Shown here: positions 54,111 to 62,422 of the stretch, one piece after another
Numbering within the stretch: the stretch's first letter is position 1
How the letters are laid out: each line of letters starts with the position of its first letter
Source of the DNA: Mycolicibacterium sp. S2-37
Lineage (GTDB): Bacteria > Actinomycetota > Actinomycetes > Mycobacteriales > Mycobacteriaceae
DNA length: 64,000 bases
Assembly (NCBI RefSeq): GCF_017352375.1
Contig: NZ_JAFEVR010000006.1
Span: forward strand, 248,001 to 312,000
Direction: 5' to 3'
The notes under the pieces: generated by a model
The model's database searches: none
Seen by the model: only the letters and a program-made list of their open reading frames with translations
What the model was told of the DNA's origin: nothing
Made by a program: the position numbers and the translations under genes

Positions 54111-55049
54111 GTGCGCATCGTATCGTTCGGTTTTCAGACATGGGGATGCAAGACGCTGCAAGCCCTGATCGACCTGAACCACGACGTCGTCCTGGCGGTC
54201 ACCCACCCGGCGAGTGCCCAGTCCTACAAGGCGATCTGGTCGGAGTCGGTCGAGCAGTTGGCGCGACACCACGACATCCCGGTTCATCTGACCGAGGGCA
54301 TCGACACCGAAACCATCGACCTGGTCAAGCGTGCCGATCCCGACGTCATCGTCGTCAACAGCTGGTACACCTGGATGCCGCCGGACCTCTACGACCTCCC
54401 GCCGCACGGCACGCTGAACATGCACGATTCACTGCTGCCGAAGTTCACCGGTTTCTCACCGGTGCTGTGGGCGCTGATCAGCGGGGAGACCGAATTCGGG
54501 TTGACGGTCCATCGGATGGACGAGGGCCTCGACACCGGAGACATCCTGGTGCAGCACTCACTGCCCATCGGCCCCGCGGACACCGGTACCCAACTGGTCG
54601 AGCGGGGCATGGAGTTGATCCCGGAGGCACTGCGGGAAGCGCTGGCCGCGTTGGAGGGCGGAAACCCCCAGTGGCGACCGCAGGACAAGGCCGAGCGGAC
54701 CTACTTCCACAAGCGCTCCGAGCGCGACAGTCTCATCGACTGGAGCTGGCCGGCCGAGGATCTCGAGCGGTTCGTCCGGGCGTTGTCCGACCCCTACCCC
54801 CGTGCCTATACCTATTACCGGGGTCAACGCATCGAGGTACTCGAGGCCCGGGTCGGGGAGGCGCGATACGGAGGAACGCCGGGACGGGTGATCGTGCAAG
54901 AGGGAGGCGGCGCGGTGGTGTGTGGACCCGACGCCTTCCGCGGCGGCAACCGCGGTCTGGTGATCACCCGCATCCGATCCGCGGAGGGGGCGAATCGCAG
55001 TGGTGACGAGTTCTTCTTGGGCGGCGGCTACCTGACCAGCCGAGCATGA
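54111..55049 (+). CDS. Formyltransferase of the Fmt/sugar N-formyltransferase family
   Basis: A 312-residue protein, GTG 54111. The formyl-folate-dependent catalytic triad is present: Asn and His in LNMHDSLLPKFTGFSP and Asp in DTGDILVQ. The C-terminal domain (FVRALSDPYPRAYTYYRGQRI) is Fmt_C-like. A housekeeping fmt normally sits with def elsewhere, so here a sugar-nucleotide or glycan N-formyltransferase is more likely. Neighbours (GT2, ATP-grasp) agree with surface glycan decoration. Confidence 0.82.
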   Translation: MRIVSFGFQTWGCKTLQALIDLNHDVVLAVTHPASAQSYKAIWSESVEQLARHHDIPVHLTEGIDTETIDLVKRADPDVIVVNSWYTWMPPDLYDLPPHGTLNMHDSLLPKFTGFSPVLWALISGETEFGLTVHRMDEGLDTGDILVQHSLPIGPADTGTQLVERGMELIPEALREALAALEGGNPQWRPQDKAERTYFHKRSERDSLIDWSWPAEDLERFVRALSDPYPRAYTYYRGQRIEVLEARVGEARYGGTPGRVIVQEGGGAVVCGPDAFRGGNRGLVITRIRSAEGANRSGDEFFLGGGYLTSRA

Positions 55050-55074
55050 GCGCGGCGACACGTCGGGGGCTGTG

Positions 55075-55983
55075 ATGCCGCCGTTGGCGAACAGGACCGC
55101 CCCGCCGAGCGTCGTCGCGGCGCACCGGCGGCTGATCGGTGCCCTACCCGTGCCGATGCTGCGCCAGCTCTACCACCTCGTGATGATCCACAAACCGGGC
55201 AACTTCCGTGATCCGCGCTCGTTCAACGAAAAGGTCAACTGGCGGATTCTCTACGATCGGCGGGACCGCATCATCGCCGTCTGCGACAAGTTGCGGATGA
55301 AAGAACTGGCCCGGGCCGCGCACCCGGGGTCGCAGCTGCGGATTCCGGAAACGTATTGGCACGGCACCGATCTCCGCACGGCGCCGGATCTCGCGAAGCT
55401 GCCCCCGTGGGTGCTCAAGCCCAACCACAGCAGCGGTCAGGTGATATTCGGGTCCGACCCACGAACAGATGTCGAGTCGCTGCTCGAGCAGACTCAGGAC
55501 TGGTGGAAGCGCACTCCGGTGGAACTGGGTGAGTGGGGCTACGGTGAGGCACGGCCGCTGCTGCTGCTCGAGCAACGCATTCCGACATCCGACGGCGCCG
55601 TCCCGGCCGATTACAAATTCTTCGTCTTCGACGGCCGAGTCGAGCTGGTTCAGGTGAATCGAAGCCGCCACGGTGCGCAGTCGGCGACATTCCTCGACAC
55701 CGATTGGAATCGGCTCCCCGTGCGCTGGAGGATCCGTCCGGTGGCCGATGAACCGCGGCCGCCGGAGCTCGACGCGATGCTCGACATCGCCAGCACCCTC
55801 GGCGCCGGCTGGGATTTCATCCGCGTCGACCTGTATGCCGTGGACGGCGAAGTGTGGTTCGGCGAGTACACCCCGTATCCCGGAGGCGGGTTGCTCCGCT
55901 ACAAGCCTCCTCAATTCGATGTGGAGATGGGCGCGCACTGGCAGCTGCCTACGCGGGAGCAGGCGCAACGGGGCCAGCCCTAG
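55075..55983 (+). CDS. TupA-like ATP-grasp protein
   Basis: A 302-residue protein of the TupA-like ATP-grasp family. KPGNFRDPRSFNEKVNWRIL is the family N-terminus, KPNHSSGQVIF the ATP-grasp phosphate loop, LLLLEQRIPTSDG and DYKFFVFDGRVELVQVNRSRHG the nucleotide pocket, and DFIRVDLYAVDGEVWFGEYT holds the metal-binding acidic residues. Relatives ligate amino acids to surface polymers, as in teichuronopeptide synthesis. It is 25 bp after the formyltransferase. ATG 55075 chosen, GTG 55072 possible. Confidence 0.82.
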   Translation: MPPLANRTAPPSVVAAHRRLIGALPVPMLRQLYHLVMIHKPGNFRDPRSFNEKVNWRILYDRRDRIIAVCDKLRMKELARAAHPGSQLRIPETYWHGTDLRTAPDLAKLPPWVLKPNHSSGQVIFGSDPRTDVESLLEQTQDWWKRTPVELGEWGYGEARPLLLLEQRIPTSDGAVPADYKFFVFDGRVELVQVNRSRHGAQSATFLDTDWNRLPVRWRIRPVADEPRPPELDAMLDIASTLGAGWDFIRVDLYAVDGEVWFGEYTPYPGGGLLRYKPPQFDVEMGAHWQLPTREQAQRGQP

Positions 55984-55995
55984 TCGGTCGGTGGC

Positions 55996-58278
55996 TCACA
56001 ACCGACGCAGCGTCACCACCGTCACGTCGTCGTCGGTGTCCGCTGACCCCATCTGGGCGCACAGCCACGACGCCGGAGCATCGCCCGCGCGGCCCAGCGT
56101 CTGCGACAGCAGTTCGAGGCCGTCGTCGATGCCGTGGCTCCGGCGTTCCACCAGCCCGTCGGAGAACATCACGAAGCCGTGATCGGGCTCGACGACGAAC
56201 GCGCTCTGGTGGAACACCGCGTCCCGCAATCCGATCGGCGGGGACAGCTGGATCGGCGCCGCGGCCGCGGCCGTCCCCGAGTTGGTCAGATACGGCATCA
56301 GGTGGCCCGCACTGGCCGCCTCGACATACCCCGAACCGAGGTCGATCCGCGCGATCACCACGGTGGCCATTGCGCCGGGCAGCATATGGGAGCTGAACGC
56401 GTTGAGTTGCGTGAGCGCATCCGCCGGAGCGGCGCCGGCGAACAGGTGCGCGCGCAATGCATTTCGTAACTGGGCCATTGTCCCCGCGACGGTGATGCCG
56501 TGCCCGGCGACGTCACCGAGCAGCACGATCAGCCGACCGTCGCGCAACTGGAACGCGTCGTACCAGTCACCGCCCACGCGCCCCACCCCGGAAGGCTCGT
56601 AATGGCTTGTCAGCTGCCAGTTCTCGAGGGTCGGCAACGTTTCCGGCATCAGGCTGCGCTGCAGTATCTCGGCCACGCGCAACTCGTCTCGGGTGCGGTT
56701 GTACAGCGCTTCCACCAGGGATCGCCGCAAGAAGTCGGCCGACTCGATCTCACTCGGCAACCACGGTTCACTGCGCTGACGCACGGTCTCGCGCCATCGC
56801 TCGAAGCTCTTGCGCGGGCTCAGCCGGACCTCGTCGCCCTCCCGGACCGAGATCGCCTTGTTGTGCGGATCCCCACCCCAGTCGACCGAACGCAGCGCCT
56901 CCCGGCGGAACCAGATCGCGGACTGGCCGTCGGGCAGGTTCAGCACGAGCGCACCGGCGGCCGACCGCGCATCGAAGACGGTATCGGGCAGGACACCGGA
57001 CAGGTCGTCGCTGTAGGCGACGTCCTCTCCCGTATCGAGCGCCCACCTCGCGACGGCCGACACCACGTCCGGCGGGGGCACCGCGCCGCGTTGCTGCCGG
57101 TCGCCCTGGATGTCGACGACTACGCCGTCGGCGGGCACCAGGTCGAGCAGATCGGGCGCGCCGAGTAGTGCGACGGTCAGCGGCTCGGCTTCGTTCATCG
57201 CGGCAGCGGTCAGCTTCGTCAGCACCGCCTGCGCGGCGAGCCGCGTCTCGAGTTGGTCACCCTCGAAGCGCTCCACCAGGCGCAGCGACAACGCCGAGCC
57301 GAGGAACTCCGCCGCCGCCCGCGTCCCGTACGGCGGCAGATGCGCACCGGCATAGTGGTGGCACGCGATGAGGCCCCACAGCCGGCCGTGCCGCAGCAGC
57401 GAAATCGACATCGACGCGTGCACACCCATGTTCTTCAGGTATTCGATGTGGATGGGGGAGACACTGCGCAACGTGGCGTGGGTCAGGTCCTGCGGTGTCC
57501 CGACGGCGGGGTCGACGGTCGGCACGAGCGGCGCCGGCGTGTAGTCCACGTCGGAAATGAGCCGCAGCCAGCTCTTCTCGTACATCGCTCGGGCCTGCGC
57601 CGGAATATCCGAGGCCGGATAGTGAAGGCCGAGAAAGGAGTTCAGGTCCGCACGCTTGGCCTCGGCGACCACCTCACCGTTGTAGTCCGCGTCGTAGCGG
57701 TAGACCATCACCCGGTCGAAGCCGGTGAGCTCGCGCACCGCGGCGGCCGTCAGGTCGTACAGCTCGTCAAGTGTCGCGGCGCGGTTGAGCTCCTCGACCG
57801 AACTGCGCACGGCCTGATAGGTGTTCGGGAAGGAGAACGGCCGCGCGCCGTAGGCGATCTCCAACTCGACGAGCAGCACCCCTCCAGGTTCGCGGTGCAT
57901 GATCGCGTCGAACGGCCGCATTTCGCCGTCCACCTCCAGTAGACACTCGACTGGATTGCGCTGCCTCAGATCGGTGAAGCTCGCGGCCGCCTGCTCGATC
58001 AGGGCGGCCTGGTCGACGCCGATCAGGGCCGACAGGTGGGCACCGAGCACCGCGTCGACGGGACGGCCGAGCAACTCGGCGACGTTCTCACTGACCTGGC
58101 GGATGACGAACTCGGGCTCGCGCACCACCGCCAGGACGCCGCGGGGCTGGACGCTGCCCGGAATGTGGATCGGTTCACGGGCGCAGTTGTCGAGGTCGAT
58201 GGGAGTGCCCACCGGGACGAGGTCCGCCGCCGGCTCGCCGGGGGCCTCCGAAGGTGGAAGCCGGCTATCGCTTCGCAT
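55996..58278 (-). CDS. Bacteriophytochrome with SpoIIE-type PP2C phosphatase output
   Basis: A 760-residue photoreceptor, ATG 58278. PAS domain (20-125) with the biliverdin-attachment Cys32 in DLDNCAREPIHIPG. GAF domain (about 150-320) with HYPASDIPAQAR (Asp224) and SPIHIEYLKNMGVHASMS (His277). PHY domain (330-500) with DWGGDPHNK and the tongue motif LSPRKSF. The output (about 550-758) is a SpoIIE/RsbU-like PP2C with GGDWYD, LLGDVAGHG, FSDGLVERR and DDDVTVV. There is no histidine kinase domain. Light sensing would thus feed into dephosphorylation of an anti-sigma antagonist. No heme oxygenase is beside it. Confidence 0.93.
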   Translation of the reverse strand: MRSDSRLPPSEAPGEPAADLVPVGTPIDLDNCAREPIHIPGSVQPRGVLAVVREPEFVIRQVSENVAELLGRPVDAVLGAHLSALIGVDQAALIEQAAASFTDLRQRNPVECLLEVDGEMRPFDAIMHREPGGVLLVELEIAYGARPFSFPNTYQAVRSSVEELNRAATLDELYDLTAAAVRELTGFDRVMVYRYDADYNGEVVAEAKRADLNSFLGLHYPASDIPAQARAMYEKSWLRLISDVDYTPAPLVPTVDPAVGTPQDLTHATLRSVSPIHIEYLKNMGVHASMSISLLRHGRLWGLIACHHYAGAHLPPYGTRAAAEFLGSALSLRLVERFEGDQLETRLAAQAVLTKLTAAAMNEAEPLTVALLGAPDLLDLVPADGVVVDIQGDRQQRGAVPPPDVVSAVARWALDTGEDVAYSDDLSGVLPDTVFDARSAAGALVLNLPDGQSAIWFRREALRSVDWGGDPHNKAISVREGDEVRLSPRKSFERWRETVRQRSEPWLPSEIESADFLRRSLVEALYNRTRDELRVAEILQRSLMPETLPTLENWQLTSHYEPSGVGRVGGDWYDAFQLRDGRLIVLLGDVAGHGITVAGTMAQLRNALRAHLFAGAAPADALTQLNAFSSHMLPGAMATVVIARIDLGSGYVEAASAGHLMPYLTNSGTAAAAAPIQLSPPIGLRDAVFHQSAFVVEPDHGFVMFSDGLVERRSHGIDDGLELLSQTLGRAGDAPASWLCAQMGSADTDDDVTVVTLRRL

Positions 58279-58327
58279 CACATTCCATCAAACCAGTTGC
58301 CCCCCGGCGGTGTCCCATCGGCGGGAG

Positions 58328-59242
58328 TCACCCGCCGAACGTCGACACGCCCTCGGGCGAGACCTCGAAGCCCTGTACGGCGCCCGCAAGGGTGCCGTAA
58401 CACGCCACCCCACCGGGAACGGCCATACAGGCCGAGCCGATCCCGTTGACGCGGTGCCCGACGGGCAACCGCCGGATGGGCCCGGGGTAGGCCGGGGTGT
58501 CGAACTTCGGGTCGTCGGTCCGGCGGATTCCGGTATCGCCCGGCAGCTGGGTGTACACCTCGTTCTCGCCGTCTGTCACGCCGGGAAGCGGTCCGTCACA
58601 GCCGATCTCACCACCGCTGAAGATCACCATCGAACAGGTCAGCCCGCCGTCGACGCTGAAGACGGGGAACATGTTCTTGGCACCCATCCCGACGATGTAG
58701 GTCTCGTCGCCGACGACGAAGTCGTTGGGGTCGGGGAAACCGTCGGGCAGACCTTCCGTCGCGGGGCCGATACCGGTGCCGTCGGGGGAGACCACCAGCC
58801 ACTGCGTCGCGGGCGTTCCCTTGGTGCATGCGGTGACCGGGCCGGGTCCCACTCCGCACTCGAAGTCGCCGAACACCAGTTTCTGGCCTTCACGCAGTAC
58901 CGGTGCCGCACCACCGAGCGGCTTGACGAACCCCGGATTGGCTGTGGTGCGCAGCCCCCGCGCGCTCAGTTCCGCGGCCAGGGCGATCTCGTTGGCACCG
59001 CTGGTCGTGCCCGGAAGCCGTCCGTCGCAGCCGGCGCGGCCCTGGTCGGGCAGCATTGCGCACAGCAGCCCGTCGGGGGTCTGGAAATACGCTTCCCGTC
59101 CGATCACGAACCCGTCCGGCGCCACGGCCGTATACCGCTGCAGATCGGGCATGGTCGGCTGTGTCGCCTGCGCGGGAGCGGCGGTCACCGTCAGCACGGC
59201 CATCAGCACGGCGACGATCGCCGTCGTGAAACGCGTTGTCAC
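58328..59242 (-). CDS. Secreted protein with duplicated cysteine-containing domain
   Basis: A 304-residue exported protein, GTG 59242, Sec signal ending near APAQATQ. Two similar halves are visible: DGFVIGREAYFQ ... CDGRLPG (about 43-80) and NDFVVGDETYIVG ... GCDGPLPGVTDGENEV (about 168-215), each with paired cysteines, and a third partial unit VGHRVNGIGSACMAVPGGVACYG. Similar mycobacterial secreted proteins exist but I know no function. It follows the phosphodiesterase gene by 6 bp, same direction. Confidence 0.72.
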   Translation of the reverse strand: MTTRFTTAIVAVLMAVLTVTAAPAQATQPTMPDLQRYTAVAPDGFVIGREAYFQTPDGLLCAMLPDQGRAGCDGRLPGTTSGANEIALAAELSARGLRTTANPGFVKPLGGAAPVLREGQKLVFGDFECGVGPGPVTACTKGTPATQWLVVSPDGTGIGPATEGLPDGFPDPNDFVVGDETYIVGMGAKNMFPVFSVDGGLTCSMVIFSGGEIGCDGPLPGVTDGENEVYTQLPGDTGIRRTDDPKFDTPAYPGPIRRLPVGHRVNGIGSACMAVPGGVACYGTLAGAVQGFEVSPEGVSTFGG

Positions 59243-59248
59243 CGAGGG

Positions 59249-60967
59249 TCACACCGCCAGCGTGGTGTTCTGCGGCTGCCGCGGCGTCGCCCGTTGCGGC
59301 GGGAACACCTGCACACCGGTCAGCTGCGCGACGATCTGTGCGATGACGTTCGTCGCCTCGTAGAGCGGGTTGTCTTCGCTCCCGGTGAGGTCTACGACGT
59401 AGTAGGGGATCGTGGCGAAGATCGTGCGCAGGCTCAGCACGAAGGTGGTGATCGGGTCCGGCGACCGGTTCGACGCGATCGCCTCCTCGAGCGCCTGGTA
59501 CAGGTTGGGAGGGATGAGCGTGCCGCCGTTGAGCGACATCAGCGGCACGCCGTCGATATTGCCGTCGGGAATCGAGCCGAACAGACTCACCACCGTCGGC
59601 GCCACGTCGACGATCTCGTAGGACAGGTTGATCGCCCCGTCGGCGAAATCGGGTCCGTCGGCGATGATGAACGTCTCCGTCTCGTCCGGCGACTGGAAGC
59701 CATGGCCGAAGCCCAGCTGAGGCTGATGACCGTGATCGGTGACCACGATGATCGTCCAGTCCTCACCGGAGGCCGCCTCGCGTGCGGCGACCGCGTCGAG
59801 GAGGAGTCCGAGATTGGCGTCGGTACGCCCGATCGACGCCGCGTACTCGTCCGACGCGCCGCCGTGCATGTGGCCGTTCTCGTCGACCTGGACCAGATAG
59901 GTGAACAGGAAGTTGGGGACGTCCTCGTACCCGGGGTCGGTGCCGAGAATCGACTTCACCGCCTCGGCGGTGACCGCGGCGTCGGTCTGGGCCCAGTCGG
60001 TGTCGCCCGGGATCTGCGGGACGAACACGATGTCGTCGGCGGGGATCGCGCCGGCGCCCGCGATGTCGGTGATGACGTCCCAGTCGGCGATGGCCTTGGT
60101 GCGGATCGCGGGGTTGTACCCCTCGAGCTGGGTGTACACCGTCGGCCACCGGTAGTAGGTCTCCGGCGTGAAGACATTGTTGATGACGGCGGTCTTGTTG
60201 TCCCACGCCCCGGTCAGGATCGCCGTCCAGGACGGATTGGAGATGGTGGTGTGACCGACGATGCTCGACGAGGCGGTCGTGCTCGTCTCCATCAGGCGCA
60301 GGAAGTTCTGGTTCTGCGGGTTGGACAGGATCCGGCTGAGGTTGGTGCCGTCGACGCCGATGACCAGCACGTGCTCTCGGGTGGGGTCGATGACTCGGGC
60401 TCCGGTGACCCCGGCGGGCGTGTTGCGGGTGCGGGTGCTCGCAGCTGTCGACGCGCTGTTGGCGAACGCGGCGGGGACGAAGGGCGCGGGCAACGGGATC
60501 CGGCTGGGCGACGGGGCCGGCGTCCCCAGCGCGCGGGCCACCACGTCGGGCACCGCGTTCACCGCCGGGCGGTCAGCCGTCGCGTCCCGGGTGGCTTCGC
60601 GGAGCGGCTCGGCTGGAGCCGTTGTGCGAAAGGCGGTTTCGCGGCGGATCGACTCCGGCGCATCAGCGGGTTCGGCGTCGGCGTCGGCGGTGGCCCTGGC
60701 GTTGATCGCGCGGCGCGTCTCCCGGGGCTGATCACGGTCCGAGGTGGTCGGCGAACCGTCCGATACGCCCCGAACCGGTTTGCCCGACGGGTTTTCGGCG
60801 TCCTTCGTCGACGACCCGGATGATGCGGAAGGTCCGGCGTCGACACCGCTCGTGGAGTCCGATCCGGTGGGCTCCGCGTACGCCACTGCGGTTCCGACCG
60901 CCGCACCGGCGCCGGCGACCACACCGGCCACGGCGACACCCAGACACATCTGCTTGACCGTCGTCAC
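59249..60967 (-). CDS. Secreted type I phosphodiesterase/nucleotide pyrophosphatase
   Basis: A 572-residue alkaline-phosphatase-superfamily protein, GTG 60967 with GGAGG 8 bases upstream. Signal peptide ends at VAYAEP; then a low-complexity linker rich in Ser, Ala, Pro and acidic residues to about 190. The catalytic domain has VIGVDGTNLSR (metal Asp), the nucleophile in GHTTISNPSW, VTDHGHQ (metal Asp/His) and GFGHGFQS. It hydrolyses phosphodiester or pyrophosphate bonds outside the membrane. Short C-terminal tail. Substrate unknown. Confidence 0.85.
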   Translation of the reverse strand: MTTVKQMCLGVAVAGVVAGAGAAVGTAVAYAEPTGSDSTSGVDAGPSASSGSSTKDAENPSGKPVRGVSDGSPTTSDRDQPRETRRAINARATADADAEPADAPESIRRETAFRTTAPAEPLREATRDATADRPAVNAVPDVVARALGTPAPSPSRIPLPAPFVPAAFANSASTAASTRTRNTPAGVTGARVIDPTREHVLVIGVDGTNLSRILSNPQNQNFLRLMETSTTASSSIVGHTTISNPSWTAILTGAWDNKTAVINNVFTPETYYRWPTVYTQLEGYNPAIRTKAIADWDVITDIAGAGAIPADDIVFVPQIPGDTDWAQTDAAVTAEAVKSILGTDPGYEDVPNFLFTYLVQVDENGHMHGGASDEYAASIGRTDANLGLLLDAVAAREAASGEDWTIIVVTDHGHQPQLGFGHGFQSPDETETFIIADGPDFADGAINLSYEIVDVAPTVVSLFGSIPDGNIDGVPLMSLNGGTLIPPNLYQALEEAIASNRSPDPITTFVLSLRTIFATIPYYVVDLTGSEDNPLYEATNVIAQIVAQLTGVQVFPPQRATPRQPQNTTLAV

Positions 60968-61358
60968 GAAACGACCTCCAATCCGGATTCTTCGGCAATC
61001 GGCGGGGGTGCCTTCGCGGACGACGGCAGCAGTTCACGGCAGAGGCTACAAGCCGCGGTTGCACAGCGGATGATTTTGTTCGCCAAGGATTTCGCGCCGC
61101 GTCGATTTCACTCGGACCGGCGGGACAGGCGTTGGACGTGGCAACAGTCGACATGTTCGCCTGGCCCCGTCGCGTCGCGTTGGGGGCCGTCAGAATGTGT
61201 GACATGGCGCCGCCGATCACCAACGGTCGGTCGACGTCACGAGGCTGTCTGAATATTGGCTGAATTTTGACGCCGATGCCTAATAAGCGGCTACCGTCAG
61301 CAGCGCACGTGTCGCCGATGGGGTGACAGCAAAGTTCATCGCGGAAGGACCGTGGATC
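60968..61358. promoter_or_regulatory. 391-bp divergent intergenic region
   Basis: No credible gene. It must hold the promoters for the leftward phosphodiesterase and the rightward lipoprotein. For the latter, TTGACG (61267-61272) and TACCGT (61292-61297) are possible -35 and -10 elements, with a longish 19-bp spacer. No clear operator or hairpin stands out. Confidence 0.35.
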
Positions 61359-62042
61359 ATGAATGCGTCTCTCACAGCCGGTACCCGAATGGCCGTAGCC
61401 GGCGTGGCGCTCGCGTGCGTACTGGCAGGCTGCGGCGGCGGGGGAGAGCAGTCGTCGGACAGTTCGACGGCGTCGACCTCCGCGGCATCCAGTTCCGCGG
61501 CAACGAGTTCGAGCGAGGCGACCACCTCCGAGGCGGCCGAGCCGGCCGACTACACGTCGTTGCTCATCACCGCTGAGGACATCGAGGCGCCCGTACCGTT
61601 CATGGCCGAGCCGGCCAAGCTCAATCCGGACGGCACCCAGGGTGCGGAGCAGGTGTTCGCCACCGAGGACAAGGCGGCGACGATCTCCATCAACATCTTC
61701 GTCATGGACACGCCAGAGCAGGCCACCGAACTCAAGGCGAGGACATTGGAGACCATCGGCTCGGCGATCACGGGGACGCCGGAGCCGGCGCCGATCGGGT
61801 CGGACGGCACCGTTGTCAACGGCACCTCGCCGGATGGCGGACGGTCCGTCGTCGGCTTGTTCTTCACCGAGGCCAACACGTTCACCACGATCTCGTTCGA
61901 CAGCCAGCCGGGCGACCTGAACCCCCCGCCGCCGGACTTCGTCGATCAGATCGGCAACAAGCAGCTCGCCGCGATCCAGGAGGGCCTGCCGAACGTGCCG
62001 CCACCCGCGCCCGCCGCGGGTGCGCCGACGCCCACTCCCTAG
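61359..62042 (+). CDS. Putative lipoprotein, serine-rich linker
   Basis: A 227-residue protein, ATG 61359 after GGAAGGA (61342-61348). Signal peptide with lipobox VLAGC; a Ser/Thr/Ala-rich linker of about 35 residues lies between the lipidated cysteine and the globular part, which starts YTSLLITAEDIEAPVPF. This resembles mycobacterial lipoproteins of the LpqN/LprH-like type, but I cannot place it in a characterised family. The tail is proline-rich (PNVPPPAPAAGAPTPTP). Surface-exposed; function unknown. Confidence 0.78.
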   Translation: MNASLTAGTRMAVAGVALACVLAGCGGGGEQSSDSSTASTSAASSSAATSSSEATTSEAAEPADYTSLLITAEDIEAPVPFMAEPAKLNPDGTQGAEQVFATEDKAATISINIFVMDTPEQATELKARTLETIGSAITGTPEPAPIGSDGTVVNGTSPDGGRSVVGLFFTEANTFTTISFDSQPGDLNPPPPDFVDQIGNKQLAAIQEGLPNVPPPAPAAGAPTPTP

Positions 62043-62043
62043 G

Positions 62044-62325
62044 TCAGCAACCGAGTTCGACGATGGCGCTCGCCACGATGTCGGCGGCGGGCACGGTTCC
62101 GGCGCTGAGGTCGCGCTTCACCATGTTCACGATGTCCGGCGCCACCATCCCGCTGCGCGTCGCCTGGCACACCTTGTACCCGGTGCTGAGCAGCTGATCG
62201 GCGGTGAGGAACACGAACTTGTCCTGCAGTTTGAGGTAGCTCGCCTCGTCCGCGGACGACGGAGCGGCGAGCGCGAGCGACCCGGCGGCACCGATGAGAA
62301 GTGCTGCGGACAGTGTTCGGACCAT
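62044..62325 (-). CDS. DUF732 secreted small protein
   Basis: A 93-residue exported protein, ATG 62325 with GGAGG 8 bases upstream. Signal peptide ending SSADE; the mature part has the DUF732 arrangement with KVCQA and a C-terminal cysteine (VELGC) that probably pair. DUF732 proteins are abundant in mycobacterial culture filtrates and of unknown function. It lies downstream of the mmpL gene in the same direction (97-bp gap). Confidence 0.8.
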   Translation of the reverse strand: MVRTLSAALLIGAAGSLALAAPSSADEASYLKLQDKFVFLTADQLLSTGYKVCQATRSGMVAPDIVNMVKRDLSAGTVPAADIVASAIVELGC

Positions 62326-62422
62326 GGCGGCTACCTCCGACATTCGGCATCGGGCTGGGACGGGCTGATCCCACAGTGTCTCTCGTCGCGGGGCGACTCC
62401 GCGGGCATACGGGCGACACGGC

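Noticed and set aside
54111-55049. Housekeeping methionyl-tRNA formyltransferase
   Set aside because: No def or priA-type neighbour; sits with glycosyltransferase and ATP-grasp genes. Not fully excluded.
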